Of a stretch of DNA of 64,000 nucleotides, positions 8,808 through 17,689 are shown in pieces. The stretch spans positions 1 through 64,000 of the forward strand of contig JAGBVG010000006.1 in NCBI GenBank assembly GCA_017630455.1, in the 5' to 3' direction. The DNA is from Alistipes sp. Its GTDB lineage: Bacteria > Bacteroidota > Bacteroidia > Bacteroidales > Rikenellaceae. The position numbers and the translations under genes are program-made. Numbering within the stretch: position 1 is the stretch's first letter; the number at the start of each line of letters is the position of its first letter. Below the pieces are notes generated by a model. It saw nothing but the letters and a program-made list of their open reading frames with translations. It made no database searches and had not been told where the DNA came from.

Positions 8808-9836
8808 ATGGATATTACAATACTTGGTATAGAGTCGTCGTGCGACGATACATCGGCAGCGGTGATACGCAACCGAACCCTTCTCTCGAACGTAATAGCA
8901 TCGCAGGCCGTGCACCAGAAGTATGGCGGCGTGATCCCCGAACTCGCCTCGCGAGCACACCAGCAGAACATCGTTCCAGTGGTGGACACAGCACTTAAGG
9001 AGGCTGGGATAACCATCGACAAGGTGGATGCCATAGCCTTCACACGCGGTCCAGGTCTTCTCGGCTCACTCCTTGTGGGTGTGTCGTTTGCCAAGGGGCT
9101 CTCCATCGCCAACAACATCCCACTTGTGGAGGTTAACCACCTCGAGGGTCACATCCTCTCCCACTTTGTGGATATGCCTGACAGAGATATGCCACATCCC
9201 GACTTTCCGTTTTTGTGTCTACTCGTTAGCGGTGGACATACACAGATTGTACGCGTGGACTCCCCTACCGAGATGGAGATCATAGGCACGACGATTGATG
9301 ACGCGGCAGGCGAGGCCTTCGACAAGTGCGCCAAGGTTATGGGACTCCCCTATCCTGGTGGCCCTATCATCGACCGACTGGCGAAAGAGGGTGATGCTAA
9401 GGCGTTTAAGTTCGCAAAGCCACACGTTGAGGGAGAGTTCGACTACTCGTTCTCAGGTCTCAAAACCTCGTTCCTTTATACGCTTCGCGATGCGATAAAG
9501 GAGGACCCAGACTTTGTGGAGAAGCATAAGGCAGACCTCTGCGCGTCGCTGCAAAAGACCATCGTGGATATCCTGCTCGACAAGCTTGTCAAGGCCTCTA
9601 AGTCTACAGGAATCAAGGATATAGCCATCGCAGGTGGCGTATCGGCGAACTCTGGTCTCCGCGACGGAATCACCGAGGCGGGTCGTCGTCGCGGCTGGCG
9701 CACGTTCCTCCCCGAGTTTAAATTCACGACCGACAACGCTGCGATGATCGCCACAGCGGGCTACTACCGCTATATGGCTGGTGAGCTCAGCTCGCTCGAT
9801 GTATCGCCTGTTGCTCGCCTTCAGGATTTGAAATAG
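8808..9836 (+). CDS. tsaD: tRNA N6-threonylcarbamoyladenosine transferase TsaD
   Basis: Catalytic subunit that moves the threonylcarbamoyl group to A37 of tRNAs reading ANN codons; works with TsaB and TsaE and is usually essential. The 342 residues match the family length. Visible motifs are GIESSCDDTSAAV at the N-terminus, SRAHQQNIVPVV near 48-59, the metal-binding HLEGH at 111-115, LVSGGHTQIV, the DDAAGEAFDKCAKVMGLPYP block, and GGVSANSGLR near the C-terminus. It is the first gene of a plus-strand pair; the next start follows 11 nt after its stop. Confidence 0.97.
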   Translation: MDITILGIESSCDDTSAAVIRNRTLLSNVIASQAVHQKYGGVIPELASRAHQQNIVPVVDTALKEAGITIDKVDAIAFTRGPGLLGSLLVGVSFAKGLSIANNIPLVEVNHLEGHILSHFVDMPDRDMPHPDFPFLCLLVSGGHTQIVRVDSPTEMEIIGTTIDDAAGEAFDKCAKVMGLPYPGGPIIDRLAKEGDAKAFKFAKPHVEGEFDYSFSGLKTSFLYTLRDAIKEDPDFVEKHKADLCASLQKTIVDILLDKLVKASKSTGIKDIAIAGGVSANSGLRDGITEAGRRRGWRTFLPEFKFTTDNAAMIATAGYYRYMAGELSSLDVSPVARLQDLK

Positions 9837-9847
9837 AAACCAAAAAA

Positions 9848-10786
9848 ATGCACCTATCGGAGCTTCCCTATAACGACTACGGCAGTGCTATGCGCTGCCG
9901 CTTAGGAGGCCGCGTGCAGAAGCTCGCGATAGATGCCCACCTCGGCTGTCCACACCGCGATATAAAAAGCGGCAGTGGAGGTTGCACATTCTGTCTCGGC
10001 GAGGCATTTACACCATCATATTGCACCAATCAACCATCTATTACAGAACAGATTAATGCAGCCATATCATTCCACGACTCGCGCCGCCGCCGAGCCGATA
10101 TTCACCTTGCATACTTCCAAGCTGGCACCAACACCAACGCCCCAATTGAGAGACTCAAGGAGCTATACACCGAGGCACTTAACCACCCGAAAATCGAGGG
10201 TATAATCATCGGCACACGCCCCGATTGCATAAGTTCCGAAATCCTCGACTACTTGGAGGATTTATCGCATAACCACTACATAGCCATAGAGTATGGCATT
10301 GAGTCCTGCTCGGATGAGACTCTGCGCCACGTAAATCGCGGTCACGACTTCGCCACGGCACAGCGCGCCATAGCCGAAACGAAAGCTCGCAGCATAGACG
10401 TAGGAGCGCACTTCATCCTCGGCCTACCTAACGAGACCAAAGCACAGATTATCAATCAGGTAGCACTTATAAACGAGCTTCAACCCAACTTCGTGAAGTT
10501 TCACCAGTTGCAGATATATCGCAACACCGTGATGGCGCGCGAATGGCAGGCCCACCCCGAGCGATTTCCTTTTGCAAACAACTTTGACACAGATGATTAC
10601 GTGGAGTTGATGGTTGACATAATCCGCCACCTCGACCCCTCGATTGCAATCGAGCGATTCGCCTCGCAAGCGCCACGACATCTTATCCTCAGCTCGCCGC
10701 TCGGGGGTATTCGTATGGATGCCCTGCGCACAAAAATCGTTGAGCGTCTGAAAACCCTGCAAGCCACACAGGGCGACAGGCTATAA
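9848..10786 (+). CDS. YhcC-like radical SAM protein (TIGR01212 family)
   Basis: Predicted iron-sulfur radical SAM enzyme of the YhcC family; its reaction is not firmly established. The cluster motif is visible near the N-terminus as HLGCPHRDIKSGSGGCTFC, with the family's extended spacing between the first cysteine and the CxxC pair. The core then has FQAGTNTNAPIERLKELY, GIIIGTRPDCIS and EYGIESCSDETLRHVNRGHD, all typical. Length (312) is normal. It is 11 nt downstream of tsaD and probably co-transcribed, which could hint at a tRNA-related job, but that is only inference from position. Confidence 0.88.
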   Translation: MHLSELPYNDYGSAMRCRLGGRVQKLAIDAHLGCPHRDIKSGSGGCTFCLGEAFTPSYCTNQPSITEQINAAISFHDSRRRRADIHLAYFQAGTNTNAPIERLKELYTEALNHPKIEGIIIGTRPDCISSEILDYLEDLSHNHYIAIEYGIESCSDETLRHVNRGHDFATAQRAIAETKARSIDVGAHFILGLPNETKAQIINQVALINELQPNFVKFHQLQIYRNTVMAREWQAHPERFPFANNFDTDDYVELMVDIIRHLDPSIAIERFASQAPRHLILSSPLGGIRMDALRTKIVERLKTLQATQGDRL

Positions 10787-10802
10787 AAATCCGCAGGATC
10801 TC

Positions 10803-10833
10803 TTTGAGAAACAAAATATTTTTCATAATTTTG
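10803..10833 (+). promoter_or_regulatory. Promoter of the 10938 lipoprotein gene
   Basis: TTTG at 10803-10806 and TAATTTTG at 10826-10833 are separated by exactly 19 nt, a textbook Bacteroidota -33/-7 pair. Transcription would start near 10840, leaving a leader of about 100 nt that is rich in ACGTAT and CACGTG palindromes. Confidence 0.75.
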
Positions 10834-10937
10834 TTACGTATTATACGTATACGTATGCACACGCCTATCACACGTGCGCGCGCAACACGTATAACTACCT
10901 GATAATGAGATAAAAACAAATAAATAACACTTACACT

Positions 10938-12608
10938 ATGAAAAAGCTATGCTTTATGTTGATGGCTTTGGTTATCGTATCGTGTATGAGCGATGACTCG
11001 ATCGACTACACTGGTAAGGACGCTATCAACCACACCATCTCCGTAGGTATCCCCGAGTTGGATGCCACACGCGCTGGCGAGACCAATATGAACAGCGGTC
11101 TCGGCGCTCTCGACAACTTCTCTGACGACGAGTGGGAGAAGTTTGATCTTCGCTATATTATTGAGATTTACGATGTCACAGAGGGCTACAAAAACACCAC
11201 TGACCCTATCAAGCAGCGCGAGGTACAGGTCTTTGACCGCTACAAGGAGACATCTTTCTCAACACGCCTTGTACCTAACCGCGACTACCGCTTTGTGGTA
11301 TGGGCAGACTTCGTGGAAGAGAATACTGCAGCCGACTTCCGTTATAACACAGCAGACCTTAACAACGTTACGCGTAAGGATGTTGCGGCTATGGACGAGA
11401 GTTACGACGCTTATTTCATCCGCAAGGATTTCCACATCAGCGAGGAGGGCCTCAAGGAGTCACTCGTTTTGAAGCGTCCTTTCGGTAAGATTCGCGTCAT
11501 CACCACCGACTACGATGAGGTTAACAAGGGCTCGGAGCCTACGAAGGTGAGCGTGAAGTTCTACGACAACCCTCTCTACACCTCTCTTAACGCCGTTAAT
11601 GGCAAGGCTGAGGGCGAGGGTGCGAACGAGTACTTGGAGTACGCCGTGGCTAAGAACACCCCTTACACCGAGGGCTACGACTCTGCAGAGGAGAATATGA
11701 CCCTCTTTGCAGATTATATCTTTGCGGGCAACAGCGAGGATATGGGCGCACAGGAGGTACACTTCGAGATGACGGTATGGGGTGCTGATGGCCGCGAGAT
11801 CATCACACGCAAATTCGAGACTCAGATCCCTCTGGAGCGTAACAAGTTGACAACAATCAAGGGTAACCTCCTCACGACCAAGAGTAGCGTAAACATCACA
11901 ATCGAGGATAGCTTCGATGGCGAGTATGAGGTTAATGGCAACCCAAGCCTTGCGGCGCCTGTTGTTAGCAGCAGCGTAGAGGCTAATGTTGTTACCTTGA
12001 GCTGGGAGGCTGTTGAGAATGCCAAGAACTACAGCATCACCTGTGGCACTGATATGCCTAAGATCGTTGACGGCACATCATACGAGTTCACTGGTGAGTA
12101 TGAGACCGAGTACACATTCGCGGTTGTGGCACTCCCAGAGGATGAGAATGAGTATGCTCTCTCTCAGGCTGCTGTCGTTACCGTAACCACCGAGGCTGCG
12201 CCAGTAGTCGAGCAGGAGGTTAGCGCAACCATCACCTTCGACAACAAGGCAAAGCGCACTACACTCACCTCAAGCAAGCAGGTGTGGGAGGAGAACGACA
12301 TCGTAGTAACCAACGAGAAGGGCTCATCAACAAGCAATATTGCGGACTACGCTAACCCTGCACGCTTCTATAAGGGTTCAAAGCTTACCGTAGAGGCTCT
12401 GGGCAACATCACATCTATCGTATTTGATTGCAACAGCAACTCTTACGCTTCGGCATTGAAGAGCTCGCTCCCATCGGATACTACAGTAGCGGTATCGTCA
12501 GATAAGGTTACCGTGACCCTTGACGGCACATCTGAGTCGTTTGTAATCAACTCGTTGACAGGCGGCCAAGTGCGTATGGACGGCATAACTGTTACATATA
12601 AGAACTAA
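10938..12608 (+). CDS. Surface-type lipoprotein, DUF6562-like N-domain plus Fn3-like module
   Basis: Predicted exported lipoprotein of 556 residues; function unknown. The signal peptide ends in the lipobox VIVSC (Cys16). Residues about 30-330 resemble the DUF6562/fimbrillin-like proteins of Bacteroidales: an early DATRAGE segment, RLVPNRDYRFVVWADF, and a conserved KRPFGKIRVITTDYDEV stretch. Residues about 340-420 form a fibronectin III-like module (PVVSSSVEANVVTLSWEAVE). The last 130 residues are a separate beta domain ending MDGITVTYKN. It has its own promoter and terminator, so it is monocistronic. An adhesin or pilus-tip role is possible but not shown. The family call is from memory of motif patterns. 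Confidence 0.75.
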   Translation: MKKLCFMLMALVIVSCMSDDSIDYTGKDAINHTISVGIPELDATRAGETNMNSGLGALDNFSDDEWEKFDLRYIIEIYDVTEGYKNTTDPIKQREVQVFDRYKETSFSTRLVPNRDYRFVVWADFVEENTAADFRYNTADLNNVTRKDVAAMDESYDAYFIRKDFHISEEGLKESLVLKRPFGKIRVITTDYDEVNKGSEPTKVSVKFYDNPLYTSLNAVNGKAEGEGANEYLEYAVAKNTPYTEGYDSAEENMTLFADYIFAGNSEDMGAQEVHFEMTVWGADGREIITRKFETQIPLERNKLTTIKGNLLTTKSSVNITIEDSFDGEYEVNGNPSLAAPVVSSSVEANVVTLSWEAVENAKNYSITCGTDMPKIVDGTSYEFTGEYETEYTFAVVALPEDENEYALSQAAVVTVTTEAAPVVEQEVSATITFDNKAKRTTLTSSKQVWEENDIVVTNEKGSSTSNIADYANPARFYKGSKLTVEALGNITSIVFDCNSNSYASALKSSLPSDTTVAVSSDKVTVTLDGTSESFVINSLTGGQVRMDGITVTYKN

Positions 12609-12631
12609 GCAGCCTTACATATTGGATTTCG

Positions 12632-12661
12632 AGACTCGGCTTCGGCCGGGTCTTTTTTTTG
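12632..12661 (+). terminator. Intrinsic terminator of the 10938 lipoprotein gene
   Basis: Stem AGACTCGGC/GCCGGGTCT with a TTCG tetraloop, followed by at least eight T. The hairpin begins 23 nt after the stop codon. Confidence 0.95.
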
Positions 12662-12710
12662 CGTTTTCTTTGAGGGGAGGGGGGGGGCACGGCGAGGAGA
12701 TAATCCACGG

Positions 12711-12755
12711 CGAGGATATTCCTCGACTTCGTTTCACTTCGCTCGGAATGACATA
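12711..12755 (+). repeat. Half copy of a MITE-like inverted-repeat family
   Basis: Contains CCTCGACTTCGTTTCACTT followed by CGCTCGGAATGACATA, the right arm of the family seen complete at 15536-15640 and 25959-26065. The left arm is missing or reduced to GCGAGGAGA at 12692. A run of nine G lies just upstream at 12679-12687. Confidence 0.6.
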
Positions 12756-12821
12756 TAATTTAGACGTGCGGAATTTAATATTAAAGTCGTGGAAGGAGCA
12801 ACACAATTTAATGTCAAAAAT

Positions 12822-12981
12822 CGTGAGATGTGGCGCATCACAAAAGTTACCCACTACCAAGGTTTCTCATTTTAGAGGAGCAGATTTGGCCTATCATATA
12901 AAGAAAATATCGTGGGATAGTACTTGGCGTACAGCCCACGATATTTTATATAGGATAGGGCAAAGATGCCCTATAAAATGA
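12822..12981. repeat. Structured intergenic element, copy A (with older remnant)
   Basis: The central hairpin spans 12904-12947: a 13-bp stem AAAATATCGTGGG/CCCACGATATTTT enclosing GTAC (12920-12923), TTGGC, GTAC (12929-12932). Flanking arms at about 12875-12890 (GGAGCAGATTTGGCCTATC) and 12953-12973 (GATAGGGCAAAGATGCCC) pair around it. The right end lies 8 nt past the deoC stop codon. At 12822-12841, GTGAGATGTGGCGCATCAC is a hairpin identical in plan to the left part of copy B, suggesting a truncated older copy next to the complete one. Confidence 0.75.
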
Positions 12982-12987
12982 AAATCT

Positions 12988-13863
12988 TTAGAAGTAGGTA
13001 ACCACCTTATCCTCAATCGCCGAAATCAAGTTATTAGCAGCCGACGACGCGCCGATGCGGAAGAGATCTGTTGTCAGCCACTCCTTGCCAAGCACCTCCT
13101 CGACAATTGTGTAGTAGAGCGCGGCATCCTCGGGGGTTTTAACGCCACCTGCGGCCTTGAAGCCCACCTTGCGACCAGTGAGGTTGTAGTAATCCTTTAT
13201 AGCGTGACACATCACAAATGCAGCCTCTGGCGTTGCGGCAACGTCGATCTTGCCTGTCGATGTCTTCACGAAGTCGGCACCAGCAAACATAGATACGAGC
13301 GACGCGCGGCGTATAAGCTCCGGAGTCTTGAGCGCACCCGACTCGATGATGACCTTAAGCACGACATCCTTGGCCTCCTCGCGCAGAAGCTCCACCTCCG
13401 AGGCAGCCTCGGCGATGTGACCCTGAATCATCATACCTGGGTTAAGGACGATGTCGATCTCATCTGCGCCATTCTCGATAGCCATAGCCACCTCCAACGC
13501 CTTGACCTCCACGAAGCTCTGCGACGCAGGGAAAGCACCGGCAACAGATGTGATACGCATAGGTGTGCCGTCGATCTCGAGACCCACGGTCTCCACGAAC
13601 GGAGGGTATACACATATAGAAGCTACGTTTGGGATATGGGGATACTTCTCGTAGAAATCTACAGCCTTACGCACGAAAGCCTGCACAGACTCCACCGAAT
13701 CGGTGCACGACAATGTAGTGAGGTCGATAGCCGAGTAGCAGAATTTGTATACCTCGAGATTACCATTGCGGTTGGCAGCCATCTTGATTTTAGCCACCTC
13801 CTTAGCCACTTGAGCATCAGTATGAGCTGGTGCGTATTTCTCTAATTCCTTAACGTAGTCCAT
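12988..13863 (-). CDS. deoC: Deoxyribose-phosphate aldolase
   Basis: Class I aldolase that splits 2-deoxyribose-5-phosphate into acetaldehyde and glyceraldehyde-3-phosphate in deoxynucleoside catabolism; cytoplasmic. The 291-residue protein shows the Schiff-base lysine region ADFVKTSTGK, the second catalytic lysine in GFKAAGGVKTPEDA, and VVLKVIIESGALKTPELI before them. It is longer than the roughly 220-residue short forms and matches the DeoC type of about 300 residues. It is alone on its strand with a -7 box at 13885-13892. Copy A of the structured element begins 8 nt after its stop and probably forms its 3' end. Confidence 0.95.
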   Translation of the reverse strand: MDYVKELEKYAPAHTDAQVAKEVAKIKMAANRNGNLEVYKFCYSAIDLTTLSCTDSVESVQAFVRKAVDFYEKYPHIPNVASICVYPPFVETVGLEIDGTPMRITSVAGAFPASQSFVEVKALEVAMAIENGADEIDIVLNPGMMIQGHIAEAASEVELLREEAKDVVLKVIIESGALKTPELIRRASLVSMFAGADFVKTSTGKIDVAATPEAAFVMCHAIKDYYNLTGRKVGFKAAGGVKTPEDAALYYTIVEEVLGKEWLTTDLFRIGASSAANNLISAIEDKVVTYF

Positions 13864-13884
13864 AGTCTGACATATTTGTAATCA

Positions 13885-13892
13885 CAAAAATA
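13885..13892 (-). promoter_or_regulatory. -7 box of the deoC promoter
   Basis: Minus-strand TATTTTTG (TAnnTTTG) lies 21 nt before the deoC ATG. A weak GTTG lies about 20 nt further upstream. The leader would be very short. Confidence 0.5.
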
Positions 13893-13963
13893 CATTTTTT
13901 TTGTGAAATTAGCAACAACCACACCCATTTTTTTTAGTCCTATTGTTAATAACCCTCCAAAAC

Positions 13964-13993
13964 AAAAAAGGTTGCGCCCCGAGGGACGCAACC
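13964..13993 (-). terminator. Intrinsic terminator of the 14018 lipoprotein gene
   Basis: On the minus strand the stem GGTTGCG/CGCAACC encloses TCCCTCGGGG and is followed by TTTTTTG. It lies 25 nt past the lipoprotein stop codon. Confidence 0.92.
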
Positions 13994-14017
13994 AGAGATG
14001 TTGTATTTATCGTAAAA

Positions 14018-15346
14018 TTACTTTACAACGATTGAAGTCTGCATAGCAGATGGCACGATACGAGCGTTGTTGCTCTTCGCAGCTGGAGCAGCAGCAGTCT
14101 TTGTCCACTCCATATCGCCTGAACGGAATACTGCAGGGAATGCCTCGATGAAGAACTGGATATAGCCATCAGGTGTTACACCCATAACGTCTGAGCAGAA
14201 GCACTCAACAGTAATATTAGCACCGGTCTGATCCTGAAGAACAATCTTGTTTGTAGAGGTAGCAGTAGTACCCTCATCAGCCATTGTTACAACATTTGAT
14301 GGATATTGCTGAATTGAAAGACCAACTGGCTCGTCATACCAACCAACCCAATAGTAGGAGCAAGTATCATCATCACCCAAGTAAATACCATTCAAGATGT
14401 AGAGAGTATCACCCTCAACAACACCGAAAGTTGGCCAATCATTACCAAGTACGCTGAAACCATCAATAACAACCTCGTTTGGAGCAGAACTACTCTCAGT
14501 GATGGTTACAGTAAACACTTCCTCCTGTGCAGACTTAGTACCCTCACCTTTCTGATTAATTGAGTAGATATTGTGAGAATTAACGCTCCAAGTACCAACC
14601 CAAGCCTTAGCCTCCTCAGACGCCACAACTGCCTCAGTTGTGATCTCGTTCTTAACCATATACTCAACGCCATCAGTGTTAGTTACCAATGTGCAAAGGA
14701 TGTAGTTTGTGCCACCATCGCAACCATTGAACGCGTTTGTGAAACCCTCTGCGCTGTTTACATACTCCAAAACAACAGGGAGCTGCTCAGCATCGAAGCT
14801 GCTAAGATCACCCCTGAAATCAGCATCAGTATAATCCTTAACCTCCTCAGCAGGGGAAAGCATAAACTTAACGTCAGCAATACCTGTACCCTTCCAAGTG
14901 AACCATACAGAGTTGTACTTTGCAAGACCCTGCTCCTCGTCCTCAGCAAGGAATACCTCCTGAGTGAACCAGTCAGCCTCAGTAAGACCTGTAAGCTCAA
15001 CATTGATAGTTGCCTTATCAGAGTTCTCGTAACCCTCACCCATAGCAATTACCATCACAGTATATTTGCCAGCGTTGAGGTTCTCGAAAGTGTACTCACA
15101 CTCAGTGGTATCTTTATTATCGCCTTTGAAGTTAACCTTGTACTTCTCTGCACCAGAAACTGCGTTCCAAGCGATGGTGAAAGATGTACCATCCTGCTCC
15201 TTGATAGTAAGCTCTGGAGTAGCAAGCTTACCGCCCTTTGGAGTCTCGCCGCCATTGCCAGTACCTGGCTCGTCTGTACTCTTAGTACAAGCAACAAAAG
15301 CGAACATAGCAGCCAAAACTGCCATCATAGAAAAAAACTTTTTCAT
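14018..15346 (-). CDS. Lipoprotein with fibronectin III-like domain
   Basis: Predicted exported lipoprotein of 442 residues; function unknown. The signal peptide has a clear lipobox (FAFVAC, Cys20) followed by KSTDEPGTGNGGE, a Ser/Gly/acidic spacer typical of Bacteroidota surface lipoproteins. Residues about 40-120 form an Fn3-like domain (LATPELTIKEQDGTSFTIAW, then ENLNAGKYTVMVIAMGEGYE). The rest is beta-rich and acidic, with DGVEYMVKNEITTEAV and WPTFGVVEGDTLYILNG segments, and ends in a short basic tail (IVPSAMQTSIVVK). Its own terminator follows. A role in glycan or protein binding at the surface would fit, but nothing in the sequence settles it. Confidence 0.75.
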   Translation of the reverse strand: MKKFFSMMAVLAAMFAFVACTKSTDEPGTGNGGETPKGGKLATPELTIKEQDGTSFTIAWNAVSGAEKYKVNFKGDNKDTTECEYTFENLNAGKYTVMVIAMGEGYENSDKATINVELTGLTEADWFTQEVFLAEDEEQGLAKYNSVWFTWKGTGIADVKFMLSPAEEVKDYTDADFRGDLSSFDAEQLPVVLEYVNSAEGFTNAFNGCDGGTNYILCTLVTNTDGVEYMVKNEITTEAVVASEEAKAWVGTWSVNSHNIYSINQKGEGTKSAQEEVFTVTITESSSAPNEVVIDGFSVLGNDWPTFGVVEGDTLYILNGIYLGDDDTCSYYWVGWYDEPVGLSIQQYPSNVVTMADEGTTATSTNKIVLQDQTGANITVECFCSDVMGVTPDGYIQFFIEAFPAVFRSGDMEWTKTAAAPAAKSNNARIVPSAMQTSIVVK

Positions 15347-15535
15347 TTTCGTTTGTTTTAAGTTATTAATTAAGTAAATGTTGTTTCGCTACGTGGTATA
15401 TAGACACACATATACGGTGCGAAGATAATCAAAATTTTCCAAACACATATAAAAGAGTATAAAAAAATTGGGGGTGTGAGGATTTTGGAGCGGGTTTATA
15501 TTGGGGACTTGGTCATTGTGCAACCCACAGGCAAC

Positions 15536-15640
15536 GTGTCATCCTGAGCGGAGCGAAGTCGAAGAATCTCCTCGTTATGCACCAGTTGTCAGCGGGTTGT
15601 ACAGCGAGGAGATCCCTCGGCAAGCTCGGGATGACATAAA
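15536..15640. repeat. MITE-like inverted repeat, complete copy
   Basis: The left arm (TGTCATCCTGAGCGGAGCGA, then AGTCGAAGAATCTCCTCG) and the right arm (CGAGGAGATCCCTCGGCAAG, then CTCGGGATGACATA) are imperfect reverse complements. They surround about 30 nt ending GCGGGTTGTACA. The same arms and the same GGGTTGTACA centre occur at 25959-26065. No ORF is inside. Confidence 0.75.
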
Positions 15641-15667
15641 TAGTGTGTAGACTGCAAGTAAGTTTCT

Positions 15668-15827
15668 TGTCAGAGTGGTGCAGGAGTGGAGATGACACGA
15701 AGCGCGGGTTGTAGTCAGAAGTCGTGAGATGGGGTGCATCACAAAAGAAACTACCCTGGGATAGTAGTTGACCTACAGCCCAGGGTAGTTTACTTTTAGC
15801 GATGTGCCGCAGATTGCGGCTTATCAC
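15668..15827. repeat. Structured intergenic element, copy B
   Basis: The central hairpin spans 15748-15791: a 13-bp stem AAACTACCCTGGG/CCCAGGGTAGTTT. The inner mini-stem here is GTAG (15764-15767) with CTAC (15773-15776) instead of GTAC/GTAC, a compensatory change that supports real base pairing. The left flank has GTCAGAGTGGTGCAGG and the hairpin GTGAGATG/CATCAC. The right flank has a GCCGCAGATTGCGGC hairpin, then TTATCAC, which overlaps the stop codon of the 15827 gene by one base. Confidence 0.8.
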
Positions 15828-17581
15828 TACAACTGAATCTCGTTGCCGATGTACTTACGCAAGTTAACATCCTTCTTGCAACGATCAGCGTATGATGCGT
15901 CCTTAGCAATAGCGCTCTTAAGCTCTGCAGTTGCAGTAGCCATATCGCCCTGCTTTGTAGCGATCACCGCGCGGAGGTAATCAGCATCAGCAGACTTGTC
16001 GTTAGCGATGAACTGCTTAGCAGCTGTGTAGTCAGCGTTCATAGTTGCTGATACTGCAGCGTTGTAACCCTCGAGCTGTGACTGTGCCTGAGCGTAGTTA
16101 CCCTCAGCAGCAGCGGCCAAAGCCTTAGTCTCCTTAGAAGCGTTGAGAGTGTAAGCCTTAGCAGCCTCGGTGTTGCCGTTCATAATGTAAGCAAGTGCGA
16201 GGTTGTTGTTGAGCTCTGAAGCGTTGCCACCAACCTTAACAGCATTTGCGAAAGCTGTAGCAGCCTTAGCAGCCTCACCAGCCTCAGCGTATGCAACACC
16301 AAGGTTGTTGTAAGCTACAACGCTCTTGTACTCGCGAGCTGCAACCTCCAAAGTAGCGATCTTCTCAGCCAATGTGAGCTCGTTGGTAGTTGCAACGTGC
16401 AACATCTCCTTCTCGGTAAGCTCTGAGAACTTGCCAGCGCGAACCAAAGCAGCCATCTCGGCGTTGGTCTTACCAGTGATATCAGATGAGTTTACGAGCT
16501 GTGCGCGACGAAGCTGTGGGAGAATCTCATTCTTCAACGCTGTGAATACGTTGCTCATATTCTTGATCTGCTCCTCACGCTCTGAAGATGAAGTGTAGCT
16601 GTTCAAAACTGAAAGGATGAGAGCCTTATCCTCGATGTTTGAAGCAGCAACGAGCTCCTTGAAGCCCTCCCAGTCCTCACCGTATGATGCAGCGTCGAGG
16701 CTGAGACCGAGCTCCTTAAGCAACTCCTCAGCAGCCTTCTTACCAGACTCGCTACGTGCTGCAGAGAGCTTGTCGTTGAACTTCTCAGGACCATCTGGAG
16801 AAGCGTAACCATTAACGTAGATATTCTGCTTGATACGGTCGTTACCATTCTGCTCTGCAGCGTTCTGCTGGAATGCTGCAAGCTCCTCGCTTGACATAGC
16901 CTTCTTGCTCAAACGTGAAGAGTTGATAGCGTAAACGTAGTTAGCCTTAGTAACCTCAGTGATAACGTTCTTGTAGCCAGTCTCCATCATCTCCATAGCT
17001 ACTGCGTACTGGATATCGTTCTGCATTACGTTAACACCCTGAGCTACTGTGAGACCGAAAGCGCGCTTGAGAGCATCAGCCTCAGCACCGCCAGCAGCCA
17101 AAACTGCAGCCTCCTCCTTAGTAGGAACAGCGCCATTGTTCAAGTTTACCAAAGTAAACTCCTTGCACTTACCCTTAGGGCACTTGATCTCAGCACGAAG
17201 CTGAAGCTCGCTGCACTCCATACGTGCGTCGTATGGGAAAGATACGTGCATAGTATACTTACCGCCATTGTTCTTGTCGATAACGGTGTAGTTGTCATCT
17301 ACCTTTGAACCCTGGAAATACTGTGTTGTGCCGGCAACCTCACCGCCCTCGAATACGATAATAGGAGTAACCTTCAATACAGCCTTAGCGTTAAAATACT
17401 TCTCTGGGAATGTTACAGTAACGTCTGCATCAACCTTACCATTGTTCAATGTCAAAACCTCAGGTGTGCAAATGATGTTTACATCATCCTGATTCTTTGC
17501 CATCTTCTTGAAGCAGTTACAGCCCGAAAGGGTCAAAACTACAACAGCAAGAACTGCGCTTAGTTTAAAAAGATTCTTCAT
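15827..17581 (-). CDS. Lipoprotein with OmpA-like region and C-terminal TPRs
   Basis: 584-residue exported lipoprotein (lipobox LTLSGC, Cys21, followed by NCFKK). The N-terminal 170 residues are a beta-rich domain with the pair ECSELQLRAEIKCPKGKCKE. Residues about 255-300 carry an OmpA-like peptidoglycan-binding pattern (IYVNGYASPDGPEKFNDKLS, then ARSESGKKAAEELLKELG). Residues about 405-500 are TPR-like (YNNLGVAYAEAGEAAKAATA, then NLALAYIMNGNTEAAKAY), followed by Ala-rich helical repeats. It probably sits on the periplasmic face of the outer membrane and binds peptidoglycan; that is inference. Strong alanine richness and favoured codons suggest high expression. Copy B of the structured element abuts its stop codon. 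Confidence 0.75.
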   Translation of the reverse strand: MKNLFKLSAVLAVVVLTLSGCNCFKKMAKNQDDVNIICTPEVLTLNNGKVDADVTVTFPEKYFNAKAVLKVTPIIVFEGGEVAGTTQYFQGSKVDDNYTVIDKNNGGKYTMHVSFPYDARMECSELQLRAEIKCPKGKCKEFTLVNLNNGAVPTKEEAAVLAAGGAEADALKRAFGLTVAQGVNVMQNDIQYAVAMEMMETGYKNVITEVTKANYVYAINSSRLSKKAMSSEELAAFQQNAAEQNGNDRIKQNIYVNGYASPDGPEKFNDKLSAARSESGKKAAEELLKELGLSLDAASYGEDWEGFKELVAASNIEDKALILSVLNSYTSSSEREEQIKNMSNVFTALKNEILPQLRRAQLVNSSDITGKTNAEMAALVRAGKFSELTEKEMLHVATTNELTLAEKIATLEVAAREYKSVVAYNNLGVAYAEAGEAAKAATAFANAVKVGGNASELNNNLALAYIMNGNTEAAKAYTLNASKETKALAAAAEGNYAQAQSQLEGYNAAVSATMNADYTAAKQFIANDKSADADYLRAVIATKQGDMATATAELKSAIAKDASYADRCKKDVNLRKYIGNEIQL

Positions 17582-17640
17582 AGATGTTAAAAAAATTTTG
17601 TTAATAAATAAGTTTTATTCTGTTAGCTTGTTTATCTTAA

Positions 17641-17682
17641 CGCCGCGACGCTATACATTATTATATATATAGCGCGCGGTGG
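17641..17682 (-). terminator. Hairpin after pnp
   Basis: The arms CCGCGACGCTATA and TATAGCGCGCGG pair, with a small bulge, over an AT-rich loop. The hairpin sits just past the pnp stop. The following T tract is weak, so it may be a 3'-end stabiliser as much as a terminator. Confidence 0.5.
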
Positions 17683-17689
17683 TTAATTC

